DNA from: Bradyrhizobium sp. 200
GTDB lineage: Bacteria > Pseudomonadota > Alphaproteobacteria > Rhizobiales > Xanthobacteraceae
Assembly (NCBI RefSeq): GCF_023100945.1
Contig: NZ_CP064689.1
Location: 62,001 to 126,000, forward strand
DNA length: 64,000 nt
Reading direction: 5' to 3'
Shown in pieces: positions 18,301 through 27,824 of the stretch; position 1 is the first letter of the stretch, and every line of letters begins with the position of its first letter. The position numbers were made by a program, and so were the translations under genes. The notes under the pieces are model-generated. The model did no database searches and was not told the origin of the DNA. It saw nothing but the letters and a program-made list of their open reading frames with translations.

Positions 18301-19688
18301 CAGCCGCTCCCTGTTTTCGCGCGACGCGCGCCGGCCTTCGCAGGCGTTGTTCTGCCACGGCCGCCTTTTCCGAGTTTTCTGACAAGCCAGTTCGCCGTTC
18401 GCAAGAGCCGCGCATCGTTGCTGCGCCGCCCGACCAGTTGCACGCCGATGGGCAGGCCGCTTTCCGAGTGCAGCAGCGGCAGCGTCACTGCCGGCGTGCC
18501 GAGATAAGTCCACATTGAGCAGAATGCCGGGTTGCCGGTGCTGTCGAGGCCGCGCGGCGCCGGGCCCGGCGCGGCCGGCGTCAATATCGCGTCGTATTCA
18601 TCGAACACGCCATCGAGCGCCGCATTGAGCGGCGCGTTGCCGGCCAGCGCACGCGCGTAGTCGACGGCCATGACCTTGCGTCCGCGCTCGATCAACGCGC
18701 GCAGCGTCATGCTCAAGGACTCGCCGCCTTGCTCGAAATCGCGATGCAGGTTGTGCGCCATCTCCACTTCCATGACGGTGCGGTGCATGTCGATGGCGCG
18801 CTCAAAACTCGGGCCGATGTCGACCTCGGAGACGTGTTCTCCCAGCGCCTCCACCAGTTCGGCAAACGCTCCGGTGGTTACCTCCTCGGCATGCTTCCAG
18901 GCGGGCGAACGGACGAAGGCGAAGCGCGGCGGCAATGGCGGGTCGCTTGCCGCCACATCGACGAATGGAGGCGTGGCAAGCGGGCGCGTATCCGGATCGT
19001 CTTCGTCGAAGCCCGCGAGCGTCTGTGCGAGTAGCGCCGCATCGTCGACCGAGCGCGCAAAGACGCCGACATGGTCGAGCGCCCGCGACAGCAGCAGCGC
19101 GCCAGTTCGCGGAATCAGGCCGTGTGTTGGCTTGAAGCCAACCACGCCGCAGAAGGCGGCGGGGCGGATCACCGAGCCGTTGGTCTGCGAGCCGATCGCG
19201 CCCGGCACCATCAGCGCCGCAACGGCCGCGGCGGAGCCCGAGGACGATCCCCCCGGCGTGTGATCCGGGTTGTGCGGATTTCGGGTCTTGCCCGGATTGA
19301 AGTAGGCGTACTCCGTCGTCACCGTCTTGCCGAGGATCACGGCGCCTGCCGCCCGCAGCCGCGCCACAGCCGCCGCATCGCGGCGCGGCGTGCGTCCGGC
19401 CCACAGTTTCGATCCGAATTCCGTCGGCATGTCGCCGGTGTCGAAGATGTCCTTGATGCCGACGGGCACGCCATGCAGCGGACCGATCGCCTTGCCCTGC
19501 TTGCGACGATCGTCGGCAACCTCGGCCTGTAGCATCGCGTGGTCACGGTCGAGGAACGCCCACGCATCGATATCGCGATCGACCTCATCGATGCGCTTGA
19601 GGCAGTCGCCGACGAGCTCCACCGAACTGAGCCGGCCGTCGCGGATGCCGGCCGCAGCTTCCTTGAGGCTGAGCGCATTGAGGCTCAT
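18300..19688 (-). CDS. amidase (amidase-signature family)
   Basis: A 462-residue amidase-signature enzyme. The Ser-cisSer-Lys triad regions are visible: Lys79 in VGIKDIF, the serine cluster in GGSSSGS (146-152) and the nucleophile Ser172 in GSQTNGSVIRP, followed by GVVGFKPTHG. These cytoplasmic enzymes hydrolyse amides to acids and ammonia; the substrate cannot be read from sequence. It lies 31 bases downstream of a DctPQM transporter on the same strand, which suggests the transporter supplies its substrate or a related compound. Confidence 0.9.
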   Translation of the reverse strand: MSLNALSLKEAAAGIRDGRLSSVELVGDCLKRIDEVDRDIDAWAFLDRDHAMLQAEVADDRRKQGKAIGPLHGVPVGIKDIFDTGDMPTEFGSKLWAGRTPRRDAAAVARLRAAGAVILGKTVTTEYAYFNPGKTRNPHNPDHTPGGSSSGSAAAVAALMVPGAIGSQTNGSVIRPAAFCGVVGFKPTHGLIPRTGALLLSRALDHVGVFARSVDDAALLAQTLAGFDEDDPDTRPLATPPFVDVAASDPPLPPRFAFVRSPAWKHAEEVTTGAFAELVEALGEHVSEVDIGPSFERAIDMHRTVMEVEMAHNLHRDFEQGGESLSMTLRALIERGRKVMAVDYARALAGNAPLNAALDGVFDEYDAILTPAAPGPAPRGLDSTGNPAFCSMWTYLGTPAVTLPLLHSESGLPIGVQLVGRRSNDARLLRTANWLVRKLGKGGRGRTTPAKAGARRAKTGSG

Positions 19689-19719
19689 GCGGACCCCTTC
19701 AGCGTCTTACCCAACCTGC

Positions 19720-21069
19720 TCACCGCGATCCATAGAGGTAGCTGGGCAGCCACAACGCAATGGCCGGGAAGATGTAGACCAGCGCCATGGTGAGGAAGAC
19801 GAGACCGACAAAGGGAAGCGCGCCGGAGAAGATGTCGGTGAGCTTCACCTGCGGCGGCGCCACGCCCTTCAGGTAGAACGCGGCCATCGCCACCGGCGGC
19901 GTGTTGAACGCCGTCTGCGTGTTCAGCGCAACCAGGATGCCGAAGAAGATCGGATCGATGCCGTACTGGGGAAGCAGCGGCAGGAAGATCGGCACGAAGA
20001 TGATGATGATCTCCGTCCATTCCAGCGGCCAGCCGAGCAGGAAGATGATCACCTGGGTCAACAGCAGGAACCCGATCGGCGACAGGTTCATCGAGGTGAA
20101 GAACTGTTCGACCACCGTCTGTCCGCCAAGGACAGCAAACACCGCGGAGAACGTCCACGACCCGATGAACAGGTAACACACCATCGCGGTCGCGCGCACG
20201 GTCAGATACACCGATTCGCGCATCATCGTGTAGTTGAGCGACCGATAGGCGGCGGCCAGAACGATGCTCATGAGCGCGCCTACCGCCGCCGCTTCGGACG
20301 GCGTCGCCAGGCCGAACAGGATTGCGCCGAGCACCGCAACGATCAGCAACGCCAGCGGCAGGAACGACGTGGCGAGCGCCCAGATCACCGTGGAGAGCGG
20401 CACGTTGGTCTGCTCGGGCGGCAGCTTCGGCGCAAGCGCGGGATTGATGATCGCGCGCCCCATCGCATAGAGGATGTAGAGCCCGGCCAGCAGGAATCCC
20501 GGAAAGAAAGCGGCCGCGTAAAGCTTGACCGCCGAAACGCCAGCGGTCGCCGCATAGACGATCAGGAGAATGCTCGGCGGAATCAGGATGCCGAGGCAAC
20601 CGCCAGCGCAGACCACGCCTGCCGACAGCTTGGTGTCATAACCGGCGCGCAGCATCGCCGGCAAGGCCAGCAGGCCCATCAGCGTGACAACCGCGCCGAC
20701 GATGCCGGTGGCGGTCGCGAACATCGCGCAGGTGATCAGCGTGGCCACCGCCAGCGCGCCCGGCACGTTCTTCATCGATAGTTGCAGCGAGTAGAACAGG
20801 CGGTCGAGAATATTTGCGCGCTCGACCAGGTAGCCCATGAACAGGAACAGCGGAACCGCGACCAGCACGTCGCTGGATGTGACCTCGAACGTCTTCTGCA
20901 CCAGAAGCGTGAAGATACGATTCTCGAAGAAGTCCTGGCCGGCCGTGTAGTAGGCATAGTAGCCGAACGAGACGCCCATCGCCATCAGCGTGAAGGCGAT
21001 CGGGAAGCCGAGCATGATGATGAAGATGAACAGGCCCAGCATCAGCATGCCGAGTTGAGGATCGGTCAT
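19720..21069 (-). CDS. TRAP transporter large permease (DctM family)
   Basis: About 449 residues with roughly 12 membrane spans. It starts MTDPQLGMLMLGLFIFIIML and contains VPLFLFMGYLVERANILDRL, a SAGVVCAGGCLGILIPPSI block and a PPVAMAAFYLKGVAPPQVKL end region, all typical of DctM. It forms the sodium-coupled permease with DctQ. Its ATG overlaps the dctQ stop (ATGA, 21066-21069), so translation is coupled. A longer in-frame extension to 21189 lies inside dctQ and is not used. Confidence 0.93.
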   Translation of the reverse strand: MTDPQLGMLMLGLFIFIIMLGFPIAFTLMAMGVSFGYYAYYTAGQDFFENRIFTLLVQKTFEVTSSDVLVAVPLFLFMGYLVERANILDRLFYSLQLSMKNVPGALAVATLITCAMFATATGIVGAVVTLMGLLALPAMLRAGYDTKLSAGVVCAGGCLGILIPPSILLIVYAATAGVSAVKLYAAAFFPGFLLAGLYILYAMGRAIINPALAPKLPPEQTNVPLSTVIWALATSFLPLALLIVAVLGAILFGLATPSEAAAVGALMSIVLAAAYRSLNYTMMRESVYLTVRATAMVCYLFIGSWTFSAVFAVLGGQTVVEQFFTSMNLSPIGFLLLTQVIIFLLGWPLEWTEIIIIFVPIFLPLLPQYGIDPIFFGILVALNTQTAFNTPPVAMAAFYLKGVAPPQVKLTDIFSGALPFVGLVFLTMALVYIFPAIALWLPSYLYGSR

Positions 21070-21668
21070 GCGCCTGCTCCCTTCTCGTCCTGCTGCGCAG
21101 CCGCCGCCTGCTGATGTTCGCGAATGATGAGGCTCTCGGTCTCCTCCACGTCGTGCAGGCGCTGCGGCCATCGGCCGGTGCGGATGCACAGCACGCAGCG
21201 GATGATTTCAGCGAATCCTTGCAAAAACAAAAGGAAACCGGTGACGGGGATCAACGCCTTCAGCGGAAACACCGGAACGCCGGCCGGACTGAAGATGCTG
21301 ACTTCGCGGAAGCGCACCGACATATCGGCATAATTCCAGCCCGAATACATCAACGCCGCGATCGCCGGCAGGAAGAACAAAATGTAGAGAACGAGGTCCA
21401 TCGTCGCCTGGGTCCGCGGCGACCAGAGGCGGTAAACCACATCGGCGCGCACATGTCCGTTGCGCGAGAGCGTATAAGCGCCGGCCATCAGGAACATCGC
21501 GCCGTAGGTGATGTAGCTGATGTCGAAAGCCCAGGTGGTCGGCGCACGCAGCACGTAGCGCATGAACACCTCGTAGCTGACACCCAGCGTCAGGACGAGA
21601 ATCAGCCAGGCGAACGCCTTTCCGACCCATGTGCTGAGCTCATCAATGAAGAAGAGAAATTTTTTCAT
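21066..21668 (-). CDS. TRAP transporter small permease (DctQ family)
   Basis: A protein of about 200 residues with four predicted membrane spans and the DctQ marker AWLILVLTLGVSYEVFMRYV then APTTWAFDISYITYGAMFLM. It partners DctM. The ATG at 21668 (MKKFLFFIDELS) is chosen; an upstream in-frame extension to 21755 is hydrophilic and unsupported. It lies 120 bases after dctP and overlaps dctM by four bases. Confidence 0.92.
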   Translation of the reverse strand: MKKFLFFIDELSTWVGKAFAWLILVLTLGVSYEVFMRYVLRAPTTWAFDISYITYGAMFLMAGAYTLSRNGHVRADVVYRLWSPRTQATMDLVLYILFFLPAIAALMYSGWNYADMSVRFREVSIFSPAGVPVFPLKALIPVTGFLLFLQGFAEIIRCVLCIRTGRWPQRLHDVEETESLIIREHQQAAAAQQDEKGAGA

Positions 21669-21788
21669 GCGAGCTGAACTCGCCGTGAGTAGCACATCCG
21701 GATTTCCCCCACCCTGTTCGTGGTCGGGCGGCGCTCCCACTGCGCCGCCCTTCATTCATACTGCGTAAGCGTTAAGCAGCGAAAGCAA

Positions 21789-22910
21789 TCAGAGCTTGAT
21801 CACGCCCGGGAAGTGATGCTCGAAGGCGCCGCGGTAGTCCGTCGCGTTATATGTGTTGTAGTAAACGACGCGGCGTACCCATGCCTTCTGCGAGTCCATC
21901 ACCTTCTTCATGAACGGATCCGAGCCAAGCTGGGTGATCAGGCCGTCCCATGCCTTGATCTGCGCATCGAACACCGATTTCGGCGTCCGCTGAACGTTGA
22001 CCTTGTCCTTGCTGATCAGTTCCTGCAGGTCCTTGGAGTAATAGTCCATGGCCTTCCATTCGTTGGCGGAGGACACGGCCTCCGCTGCATATTGCAGAAT
22101 GGCCTTGTGCTCGGCGGGAAGGGCGTTGAACTTGGTTTTGTTGAACATGATCTCGAAGTATTCCGTCGCCTGATGGTGGCTGCCCATCATGTAGTTCTTG
22201 GCGACGTCCTGCGCCCCGAAGCGCCGGTCCGAGGTCGGATTGTTGAACTCGAACCCATCGATCACGCCGCGCTCCATGGCAGGCACGATCTCGCCGCCGG
22301 GAAGCTGCGCGACGGAAGCGCCCATCGCCTGGAAGAGGTCGGCGGCAAGGCCCACCGTGCGATACTTCAGGCCCTTGAGGTCCGCGTCGCTGGTGATGGG
22401 CTTCTTGAACCAGCCGAGCGGCTGGGTCGGCATCGGCATGGCGAAAAAGCTCTTGATGTTGACCTTCATGATCTGGGTCTGGAGCTCTTCAAACAGCTCC
22501 TTGCCACCGCCGTTATGGATCCAGCCAAGACCCTCGTTGGCATTGAAGCCGAACACCGGACCTGTGCCGAACAGCGAAGCCGCCTTGTGCTTGCCGTACC
22601 AGTAGACCGTCACCGTGTGTGCCGCGTCGATCTGGCCGCCATGCACGCCGTCGAATACCTGGAACGGATGCACGACCGAGCCGCCGACCAGATAGTCGAT
22701 GCGCAGCCGGCCCCCGGCCATCTCGTTGACGCGCTTCACATAGTCTTCGGCCATCTCGTTGAAGACGTCGGCCTTGCCCCAAGAACCCTGCATCTTCAGG
22801 GTCGCCGTCTGCGCCCGGCTGACTTGCGGCATCGCAATCGCCGCCCCGCCGGCGGCTGCGGCCGTCAGGAAACGGCGCCGCGTCGTTTTTGTATCGCTAC
22901 GCTTGCTCAT
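21789..22910 (-). CDS. TRAP transporter substrate-binding protein (DctP family), Tat-exported
   Basis: A 373-residue periplasmic binding protein with a twin-arginine signal (TKTTRRRFLTAAAAGGAAIA). The body has DctP features such as SWGKADVFNEMAEDYVKRVN and DLKGLKYRTVGLAADLFQAM, followed by a GGEIVPAMERGVIDGFE region. The latter pattern resembles binding proteins for mono-carboxylic or keto acids. It is the first gene of the dctP-dctQ-dctM-amidase operon. Confidence 0.93.
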   Translation of the reverse strand: MSKRSDTKTTRRRFLTAAAAGGAAIAMPQVSRAQTATLKMQGSWGKADVFNEMAEDYVKRVNEMAGGRLRIDYLVGGSVVHPFQVFDGVHGGQIDAAHTVTVYWYGKHKAASLFGTGPVFGFNANEGLGWIHNGGGKELFEELQTQIMKVNIKSFFAMPMPTQPLGWFKKPITSDADLKGLKYRTVGLAADLFQAMGASVAQLPGGEIVPAMERGVIDGFEFNNPTSDRRFGAQDVAKNYMMGSHHQATEYFEIMFNKTKFNALPAEHKAILQYAAEAVSSANEWKAMDYYSKDLQELISKDKVNVQRTPKSVFDAQIKAWDGLITQLGSDPFMKKVMDSQKAWVRRVVYYNTYNATDYRGAFEHHFPGVIKL

Positions 22911-23227
22911 GAGTTCCTCCCGGTTAAGTAGTCGCCCGTCATTGGCGCGGGCTTATTTGTCTTGATGACAAGTCAAAGGCTTGCGCGGCACTTTGGCAAG
23001 TGGGAAGTGTGTGGCCCACTTGGTTAATCGCGTAATGCAGTGGGCTAACGTCGTTTTTCGCAGACGCGAAACAGGCCTCGTCGGCGCAAAAGCTCGCGGA
23101 GGCTTTCCACTTTAGTTGCAAGAAATTGGTCGCGCTGAACTGTGCGTGCGGCTTGAATCGGGTCGGCCGCTTTATTCCCGTGCCGCTCTGCGCCTAATAG
23201 CCGCGTCGTGTCATGCCTTCGACGCGG
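22911..23227. other. intergenic region, dctP promoter side
   Basis: No gene seen. It contains the upstream region of dctP and the tail side of the MFS gene. GAGGAA sits just before the dctP ATG. Confidence 0.4.
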
Positions 23228-24907
23228 TCAGGTGCTGCTGCCTGCCGCCGTCGCGACCACCGGCAGCACCTCGTTTGCGGCGCGGTCGGGGGTATCTTCC
23301 TTCCAGCGGACCGAGCCGAACGGCCGCTCCAGCATGCGGCGGACGCGGATCGGTTCAGGCCCGAGATGGAAATCGATCGCGCGCTGATGCAGGGCGCGCT
23401 CGGACTGCGTCGGCCGGCTACGCTGGCGCAGGTAATCCAGCCAGGTCGGGCAGTGGTAGCGTTCGGTCCACAGTTCGGGATCGGCGATGTCGCGCGCGAT
23501 CGACCAGCCATAGGCGCCATTGCGCTGCCGGCTGAGCTGCACTTCCTGCATCACATTGTGAAATGCGCGGGCATTGTCCTGTGCGACGCGATACTCGATC
23601 TCGACCACCAGCGGTCCGCTGCGTCCTGTCAGCGACAGCCGCACCTCGGGGTCGGCCAGCGCCTCGGCGGGCGGCTCATAACGCGCGCCGACCGGGGGCA
23701 TGCGCAGCCAGATGCCGAGCAGCGGGGAAAGCAGCATCAACCCGGAGGAGACCAGGAGTGCGACCTCGACGCCGTACATATCGGTGAGATGACCCCAGCC
23801 CCAGCTCCCGATCGCAATGCCGCCGGCAATCGCGGCCTGGAATGCCGCCAGCGAGCGCCCCGCCACCCAGCGCGGCGCCGAGAGCTGCACGCCGATATTG
23901 AACAGTGCGACCGCCAGCATCCACACTGCACCGGCCAGCACCAGCGCAATCGCCGTCAGGATGGCGCTCGTGCTCAGGGCGATGGCGGCGATCGCGCCGG
24001 CCAGCGATATCGTGCAGGCGCGCACCGCGGCCTCGCCGCTCAATTGCTTGCGGACCGTGCCGATGTTCAGCGCGCCGAACACGGCGCCCATGCCGAAGGC
24101 GCCCAGCATGACACCATAGGTCTGCGCGCCGCCATGCAGCAGGTCGCGCGCGATCAGCGGCATCAGCGCCGACACCGAGCCGCCGATGATGCCCGTGACG
24201 AGCGTGCGCGTCAGCACGATCTTGATCGAAGGTGAGTTGGTGATGTAGCGCACCCCGGAGACCATCGCGCGGTTGAGACGCTCGCGCGGCAGCCGCGACG
24301 GTTCGTGGACCCGGTTCCAGAGAAACAGTACGATCAACAGCGGCAGATAAAGCACCGCATTGACGGCGAATGCCGCAACCGCGCCCGCGGTCGCCACGAT
24401 GATGCCGCCGATGGCGGGGCCGAAACTGCGCGCAATGTTGTAGCTGATACCGTTGAGCGCGACCGCAGCCGGCAAGGTCTCGGGCGGCACCTGCTCGCTG
24501 ACCGAGGACTGCCAGGCCGGTCCCATCAGCGCCATCCCGGTGCCGACAATGAAGCAGAACAGCAAGAGCACATTGGGCGTGACCCAATTGAACCAAAACA
24601 GCAGAGTCAGGGCAGTCGCGCCGGTCAGCGCGATCAAGAGCGCCACCAGCGCCACGATGCGGCGGTCGTGCATGTCCGCGATGGCGCCCGCCGGCATCGA
24701 GATCAGCATGATCGGCAGCATCAGTGCGGTCTGCACCAGCGCCACCTTGTCGGCGGACGACGTCATCTGCGTCATCGCCCAGGCAGCACCCACGCCCTGG
24801 ATCAGGATGCCGAGGTTGGACAACAGGCTCGCCAGCCAGATTCGCCGAAATACCGAATGCCGCAGCGGTGCGGTGATACTATCGGAGCGCTTGGGCGGTT
24901 CAGTCAT
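23228..24907 (-). CDS. MFS transporter with C-terminal soluble domain (MFS_3 / EntS-like)
   Basis: A 559-residue protein: about 12 membrane spans in the first 400 residues (starting with WLASLLSNLGILIQGVGAAW, inner PAGAIADMHDRRIVALVALL), then a soluble C-terminal domain of about 150 residues with VVEIEYRVAQDNARAFHNVM and RYHCPTWLDYLRQRSRPT. This combination is known in alphaproteobacterial MFS_3 proteins, and the tail resembles an antibiotic-monooxygenase-like (ferredoxin-fold) domain. Export of small molecules is likely; the substrate is unknown. The gene stands alone. Confidence 0.85.
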   Translation of the reverse strand: MTEPPKRSDSITAPLRHSVFRRIWLASLLSNLGILIQGVGAAWAMTQMTSSADKVALVQTALMLPIMLISMPAGAIADMHDRRIVALVALLIALTGATALTLLFWFNWVTPNVLLLFCFIVGTGMALMGPAWQSSVSEQVPPETLPAAVALNGISYNIARSFGPAIGGIIVATAGAVAAFAVNAVLYLPLLIVLFLWNRVHEPSRLPRERLNRAMVSGVRYITNSPSIKIVLTRTLVTGIIGGSVSALMPLIARDLLHGGAQTYGVMLGAFGMGAVFGALNIGTVRKQLSGEAAVRACTISLAGAIAAIALSTSAILTAIALVLAGAVWMLAVALFNIGVQLSAPRWVAGRSLAAFQAAIAGGIAIGSWGWGHLTDMYGVEVALLVSSGLMLLSPLLGIWLRMPPVGARYEPPAEALADPEVRLSLTGRSGPLVVEIEYRVAQDNARAFHNVMQEVQLSRQRNGAYGWSIARDIADPELWTERYHCPTWLDYLRQRSRPTQSERALHQRAIDFHLGPEPIRVRRMLERPFGSVRWKEDTPDRAANEVLPVVATAAGSST

Positions 24908-25056
24908 ATCCGGTTCCGGTTGGGCTGCTACGAGGGGCGATGATTCCTGCAGGCGTTCCCAGATGCCTGCGAAAACGTTGCTCTGTCCAGTAGTTAGGTC
25001 GCTGTCAGGGTGGTCAGAGCACAGCTAGGGTGCTGAAAAATGACGAGAGAACCGAA

Positions 25057-26430
25057 ATGAGCCTAACGCGGCGAACGATGCTCAGGGGTGCTGGCGCGCT
25101 ACCCTTTCTGGCTGGCAATCCTGGTTTTTCCGCGCTCGCGCAGACTGTATCGACGCCACGCGTCGTCGCCGACGTTCCGCCGGTCCTGTTCGTGCACGGC
25201 AATGGCGACCACGCGGCCCTCTGGATCACCACCTTATGGCGCATGGAATCGAACGGCGTGCCGCGCGAGCGAATGCTGGCGATCAATTTCACCGACCCGC
25301 TGGCGCGCACCGACGACAAAGTGGAGCAGGCAAACCGTTCCTCGACGGAAGATCAGCGCCGCGAACTCGGCGAGGCCGTCAAGGAATTGCAGCGTCGCAC
25401 CGGCGCGTCGCGCATCGCCCTCGTCGGCAATTCGCGCGGCGGCTATTCAATCCGCAATTACATCAGGAATGGCGGCGGGGCCGATATCAGCCATGCCGTG
25501 CTGTGCGGCGTTCCCAACCATGGCATCTATGAATGGGGGGAGGGGCTTGGCGGCGAGTTCAACGGCCGCGGCCCGTTCCTGCGCGGCCTGAACGAGGGCG
25601 AGAGCGAGGTGACGCCGGGGACGGCGTTTCTCACCTTGCGCAGCGATGGTATCGATAAATATGCGCAAGCCGACGGGCGCTTCGTCGGCAAGCCCGGTAC
25701 GCCGACCGGCGTGACGTCGGACAGCCCTGCGTTGAAGGGCGCGACCAATCTCGTGCTCGGCGCGCTCGATCATCGCGAGGTCGCGTTTCATCCACGCGCG
25801 TTTCGCGAGATCTATAAATTCATCGCAGGGAGGGAGCCGTCACGCATCGAGATCGTGCCGGAAACGGAAATCAAACTGAGCGGGCTGGTGACGGGCACGC
25901 CGGGCGGCGTTGTCACCAACCGTCCGGTATCCGGCGCGACGGTTGAAATCTATCGCGTCTCCGCCGACACCGGCGAGCGCACCGGGGGGCCGATCCATTC
26001 TTCGCAAACCGGCGCCGACGGCCGCTGGGGCCCGGCGCAGGTCGAGCCGGGTTGGTATCTGGAAATCGTGCTGACGTCGGCCGGCTCTCCCGCGACGCAT
26101 TTCTACCGCTCGCCGTTTCCGCGCTCCTCCGACGTCGTGCATCTGCGCGCCGCACGCCCGCTCGGGCCGGCAGATGCCGGCGCGGCTGCCGTGGTCCTGA
26201 TGTCGCGTCCGCGGGGTTATTTCGGCTTGCCGCGGGATGTGGTGCTGATCGACGGCAGGGAGCCGAAGGACGTGAAGTCAGGCGTGCCGACCGATTCGGT
26301 CACGACATTGCGGCTTCCGGCGGAGGAGGTTGGGCGCCCGGTGGTGGCCATGTTCAACGGGGAGCGGATCGTGGCACGAGCCTGGCCGGCCTCGGAGAAC
26401 CGGATTGCGATTGCCGAGCTGACTTACTAG
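25057..26430 (+). CDS. Tat-exported alpha/beta hydrolase with C-terminal beta domain
   Basis: About 457 residues. The Tat signal LTRRTMLRGAGALPFLAGN is at the start. A lipase-like alpha/beta-hydrolase domain follows, with VLFVHGNGDHAALW and the nucleophile elbow GNSRGG (Ser126). After about 270 there is a carboxypeptidase-regulatory-like beta domain (TGTPGGVVTNRPVSGATVEI) and a C-terminal block ending EEVGRPVVAMFNGERIVARA. It is probably a periplasmic esterase or lipase. Its last 110 bases recur, diverged, at 31914-32023, on the far side of the accessory island. GAGAGAA precedes the ATG. Confidence 0.8.
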   Translation: MSLTRRTMLRGAGALPFLAGNPGFSALAQTVSTPRVVADVPPVLFVHGNGDHAALWITTLWRMESNGVPRERMLAINFTDPLARTDDKVEQANRSSTEDQRRELGEAVKELQRRTGASRIALVGNSRGGYSIRNYIRNGGGADISHAVLCGVPNHGIYEWGEGLGGEFNGRGPFLRGLNEGESEVTPGTAFLTLRSDGIDKYAQADGRFVGKPGTPTGVTSDSPALKGATNLVLGALDHREVAFHPRAFREIYKFIAGREPSRIEIVPETEIKLSGLVTGTPGGVVTNRPVSGATVEIYRVSADTGERTGGPIHSSQTGADGRWGPAQVEPGWYLEIVLTSAGSPATHFYRSPFPRSSDVVHLRAARPLGPADAGAAAVVLMSRPRGYFGLPRDVVLIDGREPKDVKSGVPTDSVTTLRLPAEEVGRPVVAMFNGERIVARAWPASENRIAIAELTY

Positions 26431-26491
26431 CACTTTGCACTATTCGTCCAACCCCCTGATATTGCCCCGCTGACCGATTCCGCTGAGGTCG

Positions 26492-27079
26492 TTAGGCGGG
26501 ATTGCAGTCACCGGATTTAAGCTTGGTCAGTGCCTGAGCGGCGGCGTTTTCAGCGTCGGCCAACTTTCTCGAGATGTCAGCGGCAGCGTTCTTGAGCCGA
26601 TTACGCTTCAGAGTTTCCTCTGGGGTCAGATTCGGTTTTTCCAGTTCGGTACTTTCCTTGGTGTTATCCAGAAGAAGCTGAGACAGGCTTGAGGCATCCA
26701 TCCGAGCCTGGATAAAAAGGACGTTTTCTTTCAAAATGCATCTCGTCTCGACAAGTTGTTGCTTCGTTGCAAAGTATGCAAATGCCCAAAAGATGCCGCC
26801 AATAAAAAACACGAGGATAACTGCAAGCTCCTTGTACTCACCTGCTACCTTCACGAATGTTGAGAGCTTGCTAGGAGGCATCGCGACGTCGGGAGCCACT
26901 TTGGTGGCACTCTTGGCTCCAATCTGTGTGCCGTCCGGCACGGCTGTGGCGCGCGTCTCGGTTCCGAATTCAGCCGTTGTGCTCGCGACTACTCCCGCAG
27001 CAGCGCGCTTGCTGGCGGACTCGTCAGCTTGATTGGGTTTCGGTTCAGAAGGCTGCGAACCATCAACTTCTTTGGACAT
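26492..27079 (-). CDS. hypothetical single-pass membrane protein (island)
   Basis: A 195-residue protein with a polar, Ala/Ser/Thr-rich N-terminus (to about 80), one membrane span (about 86-106, VILVFFIGGIFWAFAYFATK) and a charged, probably coiled-coil C-terminal region ending ALTKLKSGDCNPA. I do not recognise a family. It begins eight bases after the stop of the gene at 27088, so the two form an operon. Base composition is less GC-rich than the flanks. Confidence 0.6.
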   Translation of the reverse strand: MSKEVDGSQPSEPKPNQADESASKRAAAGVVASTTAEFGTETRATAVPDGTQIGAKSATKVAPDVAMPPSKLSTFVKVAGEYKELAVILVFFIGGIFWAFAYFATKQQLVETRCILKENVLFIQARMDASSLSQLLLDNTKESTELEKPNLTPEETLKRNRLKNAAADISRKLADAENAAAQALTKLKSGDCNPA

Positions 27080-27087
27080 GACGATTT

Positions 27088-27375
27088 CTACTGCGCGCGG
27101 CCATCGACTTGTTTTTTCTCAAAGTCACAAAAACAAGTGGTGCCCGTCAGAGTAGGGCTGGAAAGCTGACATAGCCCCTGCGGGGTCACACAGGTCCGTG
27201 ACTGAGCTATCGAGGTTGAGGAATTTGGAGCAATCGGGGCCTTGATAGCATTTTCAACGTTTTTGGAAGCTGCACCCAGTTCCTTGAACTTGAGCACATC
27301 TCCGAATAGGCCACCAGCATGAGCGGGGATCACGATGAGCAGGCAGGTAATCAGCAAAGTTGCTTTAACAATCAT
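27088..27375 (-). CDS. hypothetical small secreted protein (island)
   Basis: A 95-residue protein with a signal peptide (MIVKATLLITCLLIVIPAHA) and four cysteines in the mature part (CVTPQGLCQL and CFCDF), which could form two disulfides. No family recognised. First gene of a two-gene operon with the membrane protein at 26492. Confidence 0.55.
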   Translation of the reverse strand: MIVKATLLITCLLIVIPAHAGGLFGDVLKFKELGAASKNVENAIKAPIAPNSSTSIAQSRTCVTPQGLCQLSSPTLTGTTCFCDFEKKQVDGRAQ

Positions 27376-27529
27376 GTTCCGCTCCTATCGCAAAGTGTAC
27401 CTCCACAGCTTCAACCAGAAAGCATTGTACTAAAAAATTGCACCTATTGCTACTACAATACGCGTGTCCTTTGACGCCGAGAGCAGACCGAAGACCGCCA
27501 CCCTTACCATTGATGTCATTTGGCGGCCT

Positions 27530-27661
27530 TCGGCACTTATGCCCATTTCATAAGGGTTTCTTACTCCCCAATGGGCTGTCGGCCTTGGGGAGCTTGGCGG
27601 CCTTGGGCGGCGATTTGCGAAGGCCGCCAACTGCACGAAGACCGCCATCGAAGGCCGCCAA
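27530..27661. repeat. iteron-like cluster of four 11-bp repeats
   Basis: The 11-mer TTGGCGGCCTT occurs exactly at 27530-27540 and 27594-27604, and its reverse complement at 27620-27630 and 27651-27661. Partial copies lie at 27578-27590 and 27735-27746. The inner pair could also form a hairpin. The surrounding 27376-27824 stretch (about 450 bases) holds no convincing gene. Confidence 0.6.
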
Positions 27662-27824
27662 GGGTTGGGGAATGTTTAACCTCATTTTATAGGGACTTCT
27701 CTCGAAGGCCTCAAAGTAAGGGTGGCAGCAGGGGAATGGCGGCCTTGGAGCAGCAGCGCGTACCTGAAGCTATCCTGCAATTGCTGGACGCTGGCCTGAA
27801 GGCCGCACGGGCGCGCATCACGCG

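Noticed and set aside
19327..20781. 484-codon open frame on the plus strand, Arg/Gln/His-rich
   Set aside because: Antisense to the dctM and amidase genes, with no recognisable domain.
27530..27661. CRISPR array
   Set aside because: Repeats are only 11 bp, in both orientations and irregularly spaced; no cas genes in the window.
27438..27692. Short open frames in the repeat-rich stretch
   Set aside because: They run through the 11-bp repeats, lack ribosome sites and change sense with each repeat; no protein-like conservation.
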